Source: Planctomycetaceae bacterium
GTDB taxonomy: Bacteria; Planctomycetota; Planctomycetia; Planctomycetales; Planctomycetaceae
Assembly: GCA_041398825.1 (NCBI GenBank)
Contig: JAWKTX010000006.1
Coordinates: 62,001 to 126,000, forward strand
Direction of reading: 5' to 3'
DNA: 64,000 nucleotides
Shown here: piece by piece, positions 18,704 through 28,102 of the stretch
How positions within the stretch are numbered: the stretch's first letter is position 1
How the letters are laid out: each line of letters starts with the position of its first letter
Made by a program: the position numbers and the translations under genes
The notes under the pieces: model-generated
Database searches by the model: none
Told to the model about the DNA's origin: nothing
The model's input: only the letters and a program-made list of their open reading frames with translations

Positions 18704-19043
18704 CGGAATTCTCTCTCGGGCTCACCCTGACTTCGGCAGAAACCGCAGATTGCACGAACTTGAATGAAAATCTGTTTTCAGCTGATTCAGAATAACCATT
18801 GTCAACGGAATAACCGGAATCACTCTGTGCGGATCGTACTCAATTGGAGGCAATCGGACCGCTATCACGGCCAGTAAATCCCGATGGAAAGAGTGCGTCA
18901 CCAGGCACTTCAAGGCAATGTATTTGCAATGTGCATGGCGGATCGAGACAAGAAATTAAGGAACAACTTCATCAGAACATGATGATTTGTGCCTGAAGAT
19001 CAACACCACGGAAGGTGTTGCTGAAAGGGTCATGGAGGATTTC
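18704..19043. other. Divergent promoter region, no gene seen
   Basis: About 340 bp between the divergent YHS-like gene and the export lipoprotein gene. No gene, repeat or RNA fold is recognised. Promoters for both are expected here. Confidence 0.45.
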
Positions 19044-20309
19044 ATGCTGTCAACGCGTCCTGTCAAGATGCAGACCGACACTGCTTCGCAAAACAGTCAT
19101 CCAGTGCCAATATCCAGTGCCTGGTCTCTGCTGCTGGTGGCCTCCGCAATCATACCCACCATTGGCTGCGCCACCTATGGATTTGGAGTCGCGGATTGCG
19201 ACTCATGCTCTCCATCCACTTGTCCGCCTTCGGGTAGCTGCAGCATCGGCGGCAGCTGTGGTCCGTCTGCGAGCCAGCCAGCATCCCACTGCACTCAGGC
19301 GTCCTGCGCAAACCAGGGCAACTGCACTACTGCAAACATGCACTGTGATGTGCCACGGGAATTGAGAAAGGCAACTTTGCCGGACTACATTATCGAACCT
19401 CCGGACATTCTCCTCATTGAAGCCGTTAACAATATTCGACCTCCCCACGCACCCGTTCACGCTGGTGAACCACTGCTCATTCAGGTGAATCGCACAATCC
19501 CGTCGGGACTTCAGGATGACCCGGTTTCAAAGCAGTTCAAACAGATCAACAACATCTACATTATTGGCACAGACGGCTACGTAAATCTCGGGCCGGAATA
19601 TGGCAAGGTTCTTGTTGCCGAACAACCGCTGGCAGAGATTCAGCAACGCGTGGAAAACCACCTGCAGCAGGTACTGACATCGCCACAGGTCATGGTCACC
19701 CTGCCCGCGCCCCAGAACCAGCAAATCGTCGCAGGACAGCACCTTGTGCGTATGGACGGAACCGTCGGCCTCGGCATCTATGGCAGCGTTCACGTCACGG
19801 GTATGACTCGCGACCAGGCACGGGCCGCTATCGAACGACACCTTTCGCAGCACATCCATAACCCACAGGTTAATGTTGATGTTCTGGGATACAACAGCAA
19901 AGTCTACTACGTCATCGCTGACGGAGGTGGCGCCGGTGCACAGGCCGTTCGAATGCCATCGACTGGCAATGAGACCGTACTGGATGCCATCGCTAACATT
20001 CAGGGTTTGCCGACCGTAGCGTCCAAGAGTTCCATCTGGGTTGCTCGCCCGTCTCCTGTCATAGACGGCCCCGACCAGATTCTGAAGGTCGACTGGAACG
20101 CCATCGCAGAGGGAGGTCAGACAGCAACAAACTACCAACTGTTCCCTGGCGACCGGCTGTACATCAAGGCATCCCCGATGATCACCTTTGATACGAAGCT
20201 GGCGAAACTAACAGCCCCATTCGAACGAATGCTTGGATTCACCATCCTCGGCAACGGTACTGTTCGAACAATTCAACGAGGCCAGAATGTGAACGGCGGC
20301 GGTTTCTGA
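19044..20309 (+). CDS. Wza-like polysaccharide export lipoprotein
   Basis: The protein has 421 residues. ATG 19044 is chosen because GGAGG lies 6 bp upstream; earlier starts at 18987 and 19032 are in frame. A hydrophobic segment ends in IIPTIGC, a likely lipoprotein signal peptide II site. A Cys/Ser-rich stretch follows (residues about 50-105). Then comes the poly_export domain (YIIEPPDILLIEAVN, GTDGYVNLGPEYG) and soluble-ligand-binding beta-grasp (SLBB) repeats, one with MDGTVGLGIYGSVHVTGMT. Such proteins form outer-membrane export channels for capsule or exopolysaccharide. Two secreted proteins follow on the same strand. The partner tyrosine kinase/Wzc is not in the window. Confidence 0.9.
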   Translation: MLSTRPVKMQTDTASQNSHPVPISSAWSLLLVASAIIPTIGCATYGFGVADCDSCSPSTCPPSGSCSIGGSCGPSASQPASHCTQASCANQGNCTTANMHCDVPRELRKATLPDYIIEPPDILLIEAVNNIRPPHAPVHAGEPLLIQVNRTIPSGLQDDPVSKQFKQINNIYIIGTDGYVNLGPEYGKVLVAEQPLAEIQQRVENHLQQVLTSPQVMVTLPAPQNQQIVAGQHLVRMDGTVGLGIYGSVHVTGMTRDQARAAIERHLSQHIHNPQVNVDVLGYNSKVYYVIADGGGAGAQAVRMPSTGNETVLDAIANIQGLPTVASKSSIWVARPSPVIDGPDQILKVDWNAIAEGGQTATNYQLFPGDRLYIKASPMITFDTKLAKLTAPFERMLGFTILGNGTVRTIQRGQNVNGGGF

Positions 20310-20358
20310 TCGAACTCCGCCAGCTGTTGAATACGAACCGAACTTCTGGAAGAAGATT

Positions 20359-21021
20359 ATGCGAACTTCAGTGGGCCTGTTCATCGTAGCAACTCTGACA
20401 TCCGTCCTGCCATGTATGATGCCGGAAACAATGGCACAGTTTGGCGGGGATCGCATTCAGCGCCCGATTAATACACCTGCATTCAGCCCCTACCTGAATT
20501 TGTTCCGAAGCGGCGATAATTCTGGTCCTGTGATGAATTACTACGGACTTGTCAAACCGCAACTGAACGCGATGCAGCAGGAACAACAACTGGGACAGAA
20601 TCTTCAGGCACTGGCCCTGCGGCAGCAGCAGTTGCCCGGACTGGCCGGAACTCCGGGAATGCTTGGGTACTCCCAACTCGGCATGACCGGGCACCCGGTC
20701 GCATTTCAGACCTTCTCAAATAATTCCGCGGGCGGCGGATTCGGCGGTGGAATTGGTGGAGGGCTTAGCCCCGGCCTTGGTGGCATCGGAGGAGGAGGCG
20801 GATTCGGCGCTGCTGGCATCGGAGGTGGCGGTGGATTCGGAGGAGGCGGATTCTCCGGAAGCCCCTCCTTCAGCGGCGGTGGCCTGGGAGGCAGTGGAGG
20901 CTTCGGTGGCAGCAACGCCGGTGGGATCGGAGTCGGAGGCAGCTTTGGAATTGGTGGATTTGGTGGCTCTGGAGGCTTGTCAGGGCATCCAGCTGCGTTC
21001 GGCACATTTAATCAGCGTTAA
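20359..21021 (+). CDS. Secreted glycine-rich protein
   Basis: The protein has 220 residues with a signal peptide (MRTSVGLFIVATLTSVL, ending near MAQ). Residues about 30-110 are Gln/Asn-rich. Residues about 115-210 are largely Gly with Phe, Ser and Ile in GGxGG patterns. The composition suggests a surface or matrix protein that is flexible or self-assembling. No family is assigned. It lies 49 bp after the export lipoprotein on the same strand, with GAAGAAG upstream of the start, so it may be co-transcribed with the polysaccharide export gene. Confidence 0.78.
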   Translation: MRTSVGLFIVATLTSVLPCMMPETMAQFGGDRIQRPINTPAFSPYLNLFRSGDNSGPVMNYYGLVKPQLNAMQQEQQLGQNLQALALRQQQLPGLAGTPGMLGYSQLGMTGHPVAFQTFSNNSAGGGFGGGIGGGLSPGLGGIGGGGGFGAAGIGGGGGFGGGGFSGSPSFSGGGLGGSGGFGGSNAGGIGVGGSFGIGGFGGSGGLSGHPAAFGTFNQR

Positions 21022-21162
21022 ATCAATCAATGATGACTTCATCAGAACTGCAGGTCTGCGCACCCAGAATGCCTCTGCATTTCACACTGCGAAAATTCAC
21101 ACTGCGAAACAACCGGATGCTGAAACGAAAGCCCCGGCATCTTGAAAATCCAGGATAGCAAA

Positions 21163-22125
21163 ATGAAACTGTTTTCATGGAAGAACGTCTTTGCCGCCAC
21201 AACTCTGCTGAGCACGCTCACCGGGTCCAGCAACGCGGAACATATCATCGAGTTCCCACCGGAACGTCCACAAGTCTCTCCTGCCTGCCTGCCATCCTGG
21301 GGCTATCATCAAACATGCTGGCGTCAGTTTGGCCCGGTTGAACCCTGTGACCACTGCCATGATGGTGTTTCCGGGACGTATCCATCCGGCTCATTCGGAG
21401 TTTATGTACCGCAGCAAAACTTCGACTCGATCCCGATGAATCAGCCATGGTATGGCACCACTGTTGTTACACCGACAGGCCCGATTAGCGTTTTACCGCA
21501 GGGTGCTAATCCATCAGGATCCATTCATCAGGCCCCACCATCCATACCACAACAGCATCATGAAGGAATGAACTTCGGGCCATCAGGATCGCAGGGCCCA
21601 TCCACCATCCCGCAGCCGCCAGGGATGCATCAGCCACAAGCTCCATTGATGCCACAGCCGCAGCCACAACCCATGCAACAGCCGCAGCAGATACCGTCGA
21701 GCGAACTGCCGCCAATCCCGTCACCAATGCAGTCCCGGTATCAAGCACCCGCATACCAACCTGCATTTCAGAATATGCAGGCGCCCTCCAGCCATCAACG
21801 ATATGGTCAGCAGGTCAATGCAATGCGGCACCAACCAATGACACAGCGAAACACCGTTCAGACCGATCCCGCGACTCTGGCCGCCAGCAATTACAGCAGT
21901 CGCTACGGAAACTCCGTTTCTCAGGTCTCCAGGAGTCAGGGATTGGCAGCCTTTCCGATACAACAACCGCGACAATCAGAATTGCCCCACCAGTCTGTAA
22001 CCCGCAGCGTATCGAGTCGATACACGGCGCCCGTAACAACGGCTTCGCAAACACAACAGGTCGTCCCCGTCGGAAGAGAAGCAGCCGTGCCGCTCATTAC
22101 CCCCGCCCATCGCTACGGACGATGA
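21163..22125 (+). CDS. Secreted Pro/Gln-rich protein
   Basis: The protein has 320 residues from ATG 21163, preceded by AGGATAG; a TTG start at 21142 is in frame but gives no better signal. A signal peptide (MKLFSWKNVFAATTLL) is followed by a short Cys-containing region (about 40-75: HQTCWRQF, EPCDHCHD) and then a long Pro/Gln/Met/Ser-rich tail. Low complexity dominates from residue 110. No family is recognised. It closes the possible four-part surface gene set begun by the export lipoprotein. Confidence 0.72.
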   Translation: MKLFSWKNVFAATTLLSTLTGSSNAEHIIEFPPERPQVSPACLPSWGYHQTCWRQFGPVEPCDHCHDGVSGTYPSGSFGVYVPQQNFDSIPMNQPWYGTTVVTPTGPISVLPQGANPSGSIHQAPPSIPQQHHEGMNFGPSGSQGPSTIPQPPGMHQPQAPLMPQPQPQPMQQPQQIPSSELPPIPSPMQSRYQAPAYQPAFQNMQAPSSHQRYGQQVNAMRHQPMTQRNTVQTDPATLAASNYSSRYGNSVSQVSRSQGLAAFPIQQPRQSELPHQSVTRSVSSRYTAPVTTASQTQQVVPVGREAAVPLITPAHRYGR

Positions 22126-22818
22126 TCAAATTTGCGATGACGCATGCGATACCGGGCCTGATGCAGTACTGACAGACCGTTCAGGAAAGAACCTGAAACG
22201 TCCGCATGGGATTGGTTAACTGCGAAACTGCACCTCGGCAACGCGAATAGCCTTTTGAAAAACAGGACTGGTTCGAGCGGGAGACCTTAAGACACCATGG
22301 TTTCCAGTCGTCCTGCTCCCTGTCCCGATTTTTCAACGGACAGCTAACGGGCAATCGTCGCAGAGTGGCTGAACGAACCGCTGAATGATTCTGTACAATA
22401 GCTGACAACGCTACGCAAAATTTCCCGGCGACGCGCAACTGCCGATTCAGACAGCTTCCGCCGCTTCCTTCAGCTCGGGCGGGCCGCGAGCTTCATTCAG
22501 TCGCGTCGGACGATTCCATTCGCCCGCCCCTCTGAAAACCCAGGTTTTCTGACCATGGCCCCTGAGTCGAATGGAGTCCCTCCGTTTTGTACGCCTCTGC
22601 CACAAGAAATGTTCCGCAAAGCTCCCGAATGAAGTCGGGAAAAGGCGCCCAGGCAATAAACAAAAAGGAATTCAACACCCACAAACTCCCGTAATCAGCA
22701 AAGAACCGCAGACACCTTTCCCGCGAAAGTCCCTTCGATAAACTCTGCCTCTTTGTGCTCCCCCGAACGGAGCAAATCGGCAAGATTACTCCATCACCAC
22801 GATCAGTCAGAGGCCATC
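22126..22818. other. Intergenic region with one palindromic repeat
   Basis: A 693-bp region with one dispersed palindromic repeat (22246-22348). The remainder shows no convincing gene; leftward frames at 22447-22783 lack protein-like composition. The promoter of the PpnP-like gene should lie at the right end. Confidence 0.5.
22246..22348 (+). repeat. Dispersed ~100-bp palindromic repeat, copy B
   Basis: It matches copy A closely, sharing CATGGTTTCCAGTCGTCCTG and the right arm TTTTTCAACGGACAGCTAAC. The orientation is the same as copy A. No coding capacity. Confidence 0.8.
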
Positions 22819-23136
22819 ATGAGCAGATTTAAAGGTGTCGACGTCATTACGAAGGCAAATATTTACTTCGACGGAAAGGTGACCAGCCGTACCATCGAAT
22901 TCCCGGACGGAACCACCAGGACACTGGGCGTCATGCTGCCAGGCGAATACGAATTCAATACGGGCAAGCCCGAATTGATGGAGATTCAGGCAGGGCGTCT
23001 TTCATGGTGTCCGGCTGGTGATTCAAACTGGCGTGAGGTCGAAGGTGGGGGACAGTTCAACGTCGATGGCAATTCATCGTTTCGCCTCAAAGTCACCGAG
23101 GTGACGGATTATATCTGCTCATTCATCGACGAATAA
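22819..23136 (+). CDS. ppnP: Pyrimidine/purine nucleoside phosphorylase (PpnP family)
   Basis: The protein has 105 residues from ATG 22819; the in-frame extension to 22753 is not conserved. It matches the small DUF1255 cupin family of E. coli PpnP (YaiE), about 94 residues. Matching landmarks are NIYFDGKVTSR, TLGVMLPGEYEF, the E-L-M-E-I stretch, and near the end the FRLKVTEVTDYICSF stretch. PpnP splits several nucleosides with phosphate to give the base and ribose-1-phosphate in the cytoplasm. It is transcribed alone. Confidence 0.92.
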   Translation: MSRFKGVDVITKANIYFDGKVTSRTIEFPDGTTRTLGVMLPGEYEFNTGKPELMEIQAGRLSWCPAGDSNWREVEGGGQFNVDGNSSFRLKVTEVTDYICSFIDE

Positions 23137-23362
23137 CAACCAACCTGCGTTTGCCTGATTCTCTGCAGAGAACCGCGGACCTGCAGGCAGAGTTGCTGAT
23201 TGCAGTGAAATACCACCATAATCACCTTGCGCTAACTGGAGGATTATCAGCAGCCTGGAAAATGTCTGGCCAACCGATCCGTTGAGAATAAGTTCGGGGT
23301 AGCAACCGCAGAATCTGATGCTTAAAGAGCAATTCTGCATTGTCTTCCTCAAACACATTTGA

Positions 23363-24115
23363 ATGGATTTTCAACGGATGCTCTCACAAAGGATGGTCAA
23401 CCAGGGACATCATCTGTTTCGCTTTCGAAGTTTCCTGCCACTGGTCTTCATAGTCCCATTGATTTTCAGCATGTGGGACTTTCACTACTTGTTGAACAGC
23501 CATACCGCTGAACAGGTCTGGCTGTGGCTGTGCTTTGCAGTTTCAGTACTGGGCTTTGGGATTCGCATCACGACTGTGGGATTCGCTCCGGAAGGAACAT
23601 CCGGGCGCAATACGAAGTCACAGGTAGCAAGCCGACTCAACTGCACCGGATGGTATTCCGTTTGCCGTAATCCGCTGTACCTCGGCAACTACATCATGGC
23701 ACTTGGGATCGTTCTGGCCGCCCACGATGCATTGGTGGCGGTCCTCTACACGACAAGTTTCTGGATTTACTACGAACGAATTGTCGCCGCTGAAGAAGAA
23801 TTTCTGTCGGACAAGTTTGGTGACAAGTATCTCGAATGGGCGAAAACGACTCCCGTTTTCATTCCGTCATTTCGCAACTGGACGAAACCAGACCTTCCGT
23901 TCTGTCTCCGAACAGTGTTTCGCCGCGAGTACCCGTCCGTGCTGCTTCTTGGCCTGACCTACCTGATTCTTAATATTGCCGAATCATGGGCAGCGGAACG
24001 CACGTTCCACGCAGACGCCAGTTGGTGCGTGGTCGGCCTTGGATCCATCGCCGTCTTTTTCGTGCTGCGAACGCTGAAGAAACGGACCCAACTGCTAAAC
24101 GTCGCCGGCCGCTGA
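23363..24115 (+). CDS. Isoprenylcysteine carboxyl methyltransferase-like membrane protein
   Basis: The protein has 250 residues with about five to six membrane helices (about 25-42, 50-68, 108-130, 195-210, 220-238). The ICMT/phospholipid methyltransferase signature is present: GWYSVCRNPLYLGNYIMALG, then YYERIVAAEEEFLSDKFGDKYLEWAK. This family uses S-adenosylmethionine to methylate lipids or small isoprenoid-like substrates at the membrane. The bacterial substrate is not known. A tRNA gene converges on it, with a minus-strand terminator between. Confidence 0.87.
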   Translation: MDFQRMLSQRMVNQGHHLFRFRSFLPLVFIVPLIFSMWDFHYLLNSHTAEQVWLWLCFAVSVLGFGIRITTVGFAPEGTSGRNTKSQVASRLNCTGWYSVCRNPLYLGNYIMALGIVLAAHDALVAVLYTTSFWIYYERIVAAEEEFLSDKFGDKYLEWAKTTPVFIPSFRNWTKPDLPFCLRTVFRREYPSVLLLGLTYLILNIAESWAAERTFHADASWCVVGLGSIAVFFVLRTLKKRTQLLNVAGR

Positions 24116-24133
24116 TCGCATACAGCACAGCGC

Positions 24134-24162
24134 AAAAAAACGCAGGATTGTAAAATCCTGCG
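24134..24162 (-). terminator. Intrinsic terminator of tRNA-Lys
   Basis: Read on the minus strand, the 8-bp stem CGCAGGAT/ATCCTGCG (24162-24155 with 24148-24141) is followed directly by seven Ts (24140-24134). This is a classical Rho-independent terminator placed 20 bp after the tRNA. Confidence 0.85.
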
Positions 24163-24182
24163 TCCTGTTCCCGACGGTCGAG

Positions 24183-24255
24183 TGCTCCCACAAGGACTCG
24201 AACCTTGGACCTACTGATTAAGAGTCAGTTGCTCTACCAGCTGAGCTATAGGAGC
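24183..24255 (-). tRNA. tRNA-Lys (anticodon CTT)
   Basis: The minus strand folds as a 73-nt cloverleaf. The acceptor stem GCTCCTA pairs with TGGGAGC. The D-arm has AGCTCAGCTGGTAGAGC. The anticodon stem ACTGA/TCAGT encloses CTCTTAA, so the anticodon is CTT. The T-arm contains GGTTCGAGTCC. The CCA end is not encoded, as is common outside Proteobacteria. Confidence 0.97.
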
Positions 24256-25001
24256 GTTTGCGTTCGGGATGGTAATGTGGGGTTGTCAAGATTCCAAGCA
24301 TCCGGGCCGCAAAAGAACCCAACTGCTCCGAAACGGGGTTGACCGTGCGTGATCACGGTACGTTTAGTGGATTCTGCCGAGTGCCCCGGAGCCGTCGAAT
24401 GACTGGTCTTCCCTGTGGGGAAAACCGTCTCCAGTCGACGGAGAGAGCTGCAGATATTCCGAGCCGCCAATTGATGCCGCAGCATGGAAGTCAAGCAATT
24501 CGCCATGATGATCGTCCTTTCAGAATCAGTATTCAGAATCGGACTGAGACAGGTCTGGTTTCATCAATCAAGAAAGGCTGAAGCGTCCAGAACCTGTCAA
24601 TGACTCAGGACACTCCATCGGCTCAATTGTTCGCAGAATCCATACCTCTGGCAACGATTCCGAACACTCAATTCTTTCCATTTGAGCAATCTTCTCAGGA
24701 AATCCCCTCCGGAACTTCGCGGCCAGCAGCACTGAGGGTAAAGGACCGTTCAGAAAACCGGATTTGGGAACACTCTAAAAGATGAAAAAACGTTCTTCTC
24801 TTCAAATTGAACGAGCCAACGGCCCTGAACAACGGATTGTCTTTAGACGAATTGGCCTGCCGGGTAAACTCCATTTGGTTCAGACGGAAAATTCGGTTTA
24901 ATCTGTCGATTGATCAAATCGCGACCTTCGTACCGTTCCTGAGTTTTCGACATCCTGAATCGTATTCAGAAACAACCCCTCAATCAGAAACCCGCATTCG
25001 G
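24256..25001. other. Intergenic region, nothing recognised
   Basis: About 745 bp between the tRNA and the carboxypeptidase. Frames present (24246-24506, 24339-24581, and an N-terminal extension of the peptidase from 24807) do not look like protein. No repeat family member is seen here. Confidence 0.45.
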
Positions 25002-26522
25002 ATGAAATCATCAGACGAACGTTACTCCGAGCTTCTGTCCATCACCCAACGAGCAGCAATGCTGGCATCGTGTGGAGCCGTTCTCAGCTGGGATCGTGAA
25101 ACCTTCATGCCTCCCGGCGGAAACGAGCATCGGGCAAACCAGATGAGCCTGATTGCCGGCGTGACACACGAATGGGCCACTTCGCCTCGAATCGGCGAAT
25201 TACTGGAAGCCTTATCGGATACCAAGTTCAATACTCCGGACGCAGAAGATCGCAACGCAAACGTTCGCGAAATCCGACGAGCCTATCGTCGGGCAACCTG
25301 CCTGCCGCAACGCCTGGTAGAAGAACTCGCACACGTGACCGCTCTCGCCCAGCAAAACTGGGCGGAAGCAAGGAAAGAACAGGACTTCAGGAAATTTCAG
25401 CCATGGCTGGAGAAAATCGTCCGCCTGAAGCGTGAGGAAGCAGAAGCCGTCGGATATGCCGACGAAGGTGAGCCATACGACGCTCTGCTCGATGAATATG
25501 AACCCGACGCCACAAGCTCGCAGGTCGCCATTGCATTCGATCATCTGAGGCAGGAAATCGTTCCACTCTTAAATGCCATCCAAAACTCCGAGCGCACAGC
25601 TCCCACAGAAATTCTTCACCGCAACTACAACGCGATCGAACAGGAACACCTGGCCAGAGAAGCCGCCCAACAAATCGGCTTCGACTTTCACTGTGGAAGA
25701 CTCGACAAAACAACGCACCCCTTCTGCAGCGGATTCGGTCCGGGAGACTGCCGTCTGACAACTCGCTATGACGAATCGTTCTTCTCTGGCGCATTCTTTG
25801 GAACACTTCACGAAGCCGGACATGGCATGTACGAACAAGGGCTTCCCCGCGATTCCTTTGGCACTGCCATCGGAAGCGCTGTCTCGCTGGGGATTCACGA
25901 ATCACAATCCAGACTCTGGGAGAATCTGGTCGGTCGCAGCCTGGCATTCTGGCAGTACTTCTACCCGAAAACCAAAAGCCGCTTCCCTGACGCGCTGACT
26001 GAAACAACGCTGAGTGACTTTCATTTTGCGATCAATGCCGTCGCGCCTTCGTTCATTCGGGTCGAAGCAGACGAGGTGACCTACAATTTGCACATCATGT
26101 TACGGTTTCAAATTGAACGTGATCTGATTTCAGGCAGGCTTCAGCCTGCTGATGTACCAAGTGCCTGGAATGATCAATTTGAAAACGACTTCGGAATTCG
26201 ACCTTCAAACGATGCAGAAGGATGCCTTCAGGATGTCCACTGGAGTGCGGGACTGTTCGGGTACTTCCCAACATACGCGCTGGGAAACATGTATGCCTCG
26301 CAATTGTTCGACTCCGCGGGTCGAACATTAGGCAATCTGGACGGCCTGTTTCGACAGGGCGACTTTGTTCCACTGCTGGACTGGCTTCGTCAGAATGTCC
26401 ACCAGCATGGCCAAAGATATTCTGCAGGCGATTTGATTCAACGTGTGTCCGGTCGACCGCTTTCGGACGAACCGCTAGTAAGGCACCTGCGAAATCGCTT
26501 CGGTACGCTGTACGGTGTTTAG
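25002..26522 (+). CDS. Carboxypeptidase Taq-type metallopeptidase (M32)
   Basis: The protein has 506 residues from ATG 25002, the usual length of the family; the frame extends to 24807 but that part is not family-like. The zinc-binding H270-E-A-G-H274 lies in GTLHEAGHGMYEQG. Other M32 landmarks are LSWDRETFMPPGG near the start, HPFCSGFGPGDCRLTTRY, and NLHIMLRFQIERDLISG. M32 enzymes are cytoplasmic zinc carboxypeptidases that trim residues from the C-terminus of peptides. The gene stands alone. No Shine-Dalgarno is obvious, so the start is not certain. Confidence 0.93.
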   Translation: MKSSDERYSELLSITQRAAMLASCGAVLSWDRETFMPPGGNEHRANQMSLIAGVTHEWATSPRIGELLEALSDTKFNTPDAEDRNANVREIRRAYRRATCLPQRLVEELAHVTALAQQNWAEARKEQDFRKFQPWLEKIVRLKREEAEAVGYADEGEPYDALLDEYEPDATSSQVAIAFDHLRQEIVPLLNAIQNSERTAPTEILHRNYNAIEQEHLAREAAQQIGFDFHCGRLDKTTHPFCSGFGPGDCRLTTRYDESFFSGAFFGTLHEAGHGMYEQGLPRDSFGTAIGSAVSLGIHESQSRLWENLVGRSLAFWQYFYPKTKSRFPDALTETTLSDFHFAINAVAPSFIRVEADEVTYNLHIMLRFQIERDLISGRLQPADVPSAWNDQFENDFGIRPSNDAEGCLQDVHWSAGLFGYFPTYALGNMYASQLFDSAGRTLGNLDGLFRQGDFVPLLDWLRQNVHQHGQRYSAGDLIQRVSGRPLSDEPLVRHLRNRFGTLYGV

Positions 26523-26727
26523 AGAGCTGAACAGAACCTGCCCAACGAAGCAGAACGCATTCAGCCGATGCGCACAATCAACCAATGCGCACAATCAACC
26601 AAAGTGCACGATCAACAGCCGGTCAAAAAAGAACCCTGCCCGTCAGCAGCGCACTGTTGTCCGATGAATGCCCAAGAAAACGCCCCTCAACAACGCCCGG
26701 CTTCTTCCTGTGGTTTTCGATGGACTG

Positions 26728-27618
26728 TTAATAACGATATTCCACGCCGTTGATCCAGGCGTGGTTTTTAAAATCACCAATGCGAACATAGTCGTGGCCA
26801 GTAAACGCTCCCCAGCCGCGTCGCGTCACTCCTATTGTATTGCGAAAATGGAAGAGCCCTGCATCGCCCAGGGTACCAGCATCGATCGCGCTGGTACATC
26901 GAATGGGATCTGAAGGAAACCAATCTGCAGAATAGGTCATGTTGAACCCTATCTGGTCCCCGCCCTTCCCTGCCGAATTGCCCTGGTCAAGCATCCAGTT
27001 GATCCCCAGCCCCGCGCGAAACTGCCACTTCTCGCTCTGTGCGAATCGATACACAACGTTCAGGTCCCCGGTTGCCAGATGATCTTTATTGCCGGATCGA
27101 TTTTCGAATCGATCATAGAACTCTGTGTCAATCCCCAGTCTCCAGAGGCCATCCAGAACCATTCGGGCATGCGTTTGAAATAACTGCCCAAAGCTGGTAC
27201 CAAAGTCAAACTGAAAATCCGCCATCGCATCCTGGCTTTGCGGCACTGTTGGATCAAACGTCATTGAACCCGCGCCACAGTTATAGGGAAAATCCAGATA
27301 GGCAGCCGAATCTCCCTGGTCTCCAAGCGCCATTCTGGGGACGGTGAAAGGCGATGTCAGAACAGCTGCTGCAATCATAGATATCGGCGACTTGCAGTCG
27401 CATTCGTCATCCAGGCCACCCGACAATGCGCTTCTTCCGCTCGTATGGCAATCATCGTGCTCCGAACGACTTGTCTTCTTCGATTGACTGACGCGGGCAC
27501 CGCTGTCACTGACTTCGGCACGTAGAAAATCGAGAGACTGCGCAGACAGACGACTATGCCCGCAGAGTAACAGGCAGATCGTCAGTATGAATGCAGTCGT
27601 CAGATCGTTAAATCGCAT
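26728..27618 (-). CDS. Secreted, possibly outer-membrane beta-barrel protein
   Basis: The protein has 296 residues from ATG 27618; the frame extends to 27675. A signal peptide (MRFNDLTTAFILTICLLLCG, ending near LSAQ) is followed by a Cys/Asp/Ser-rich stretch (about 30-75). The rest alternates hydrophobic and polar residues, with aromatic residues at strand ends (GDLNVVYRF, WQFRAGLGINWML, IGFNMTYSADWF), as in outer-membrane barrels. It ends in VEYRY, an aromatic C-terminus common in barrels. No named family is assigned. Confidence 0.75.
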   Translation of the reverse strand: MRFNDLTTAFILTICLLLCGHSRLSAQSLDFLRAEVSDSGARVSQSKKTSRSEHDDCHTSGRSALSGGLDDECDCKSPISMIAAAVLTSPFTVPRMALGDQGDSAAYLDFPYNCGAGSMTFDPTVPQSQDAMADFQFDFGTSFGQLFQTHARMVLDGLWRLGIDTEFYDRFENRSGNKDHLATGDLNVVYRFAQSEKWQFRAGLGINWMLDQGNSAGKGGDQIGFNMTYSADWFPSDPIRCTSAIDAGTLGDAGLFHFRNTIGVTRRGWGAFTGHDYVRIGDFKNHAWINGVEYRY

Positions 27619-28102
27619 CGGCTGGACGTTCCCAAAGAGCCCGATGGCACCCAAAAGTTCTCGGTGACCGCGCATCGCGATTCTATGGCCAGAGGTCCTC
27701 GATCAGCAATATGAACCCGAATCTACCCTTAATGCCCTTGTGGCGACGAATCCTGACGGTGCCGGGCAAGACAGGAGCTGCTGGCACTGACACCGACTGG
27801 TATACCGATCCTTGCTCGGGCGAAGAGCATTTGTCCGGCAGGTCGCCCGCTAACTATCCGTTAAAAAGTCGGGGCAGGCACGCTGGGCGGCTGTAAACCG
27901 TCCTGTTTTAAGGTCTCCTGCTCGTGCCAGTCCCGTTTTCAACAGGCTGCTAAGACCGCAATTCGCCATTTCTCCTGACCCGTCCGTACTCCGAGCCGAA
28001 GAATTATTTGAAGAATTAGTCCGGCACGAACGGCATTGGCGTTTGAAGGAATGTCAGCCCATTCTTTCCACACAAGTCAGTCCGTTATTTCGAGGGTACG
28101 CT
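27619..28102. other. Divergent intergenic region with one palindromic repeat
   Basis: This 484-bp region lies between divergent secreted-protein genes. It holds one inverted copy of the palindromic repeat (27850-27954). No gene is recognised. Both promoters should lie near the two ends. Confidence 0.5.
27850..27954 (-). repeat. Dispersed ~100-bp palindromic repeat, copy C (inverted)
   Basis: Compared with copies A and B, this copy is inverted. The plus strand reads CTAACTATCCGTTAAAAAG at the left and CCCGTTTTCAACAGGCTGCTAAG-like sequence at the right (27932-27954). The centre (ACCGTCCTGTTTTAAGGTC) is diverged. Confidence 0.75.

Noticed and set aside
20706..21005. Minus-strand proline-rich protein
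   Set aside because: It is the complement of the Gly-rich coding region; GGN codons read backwards give Pro.
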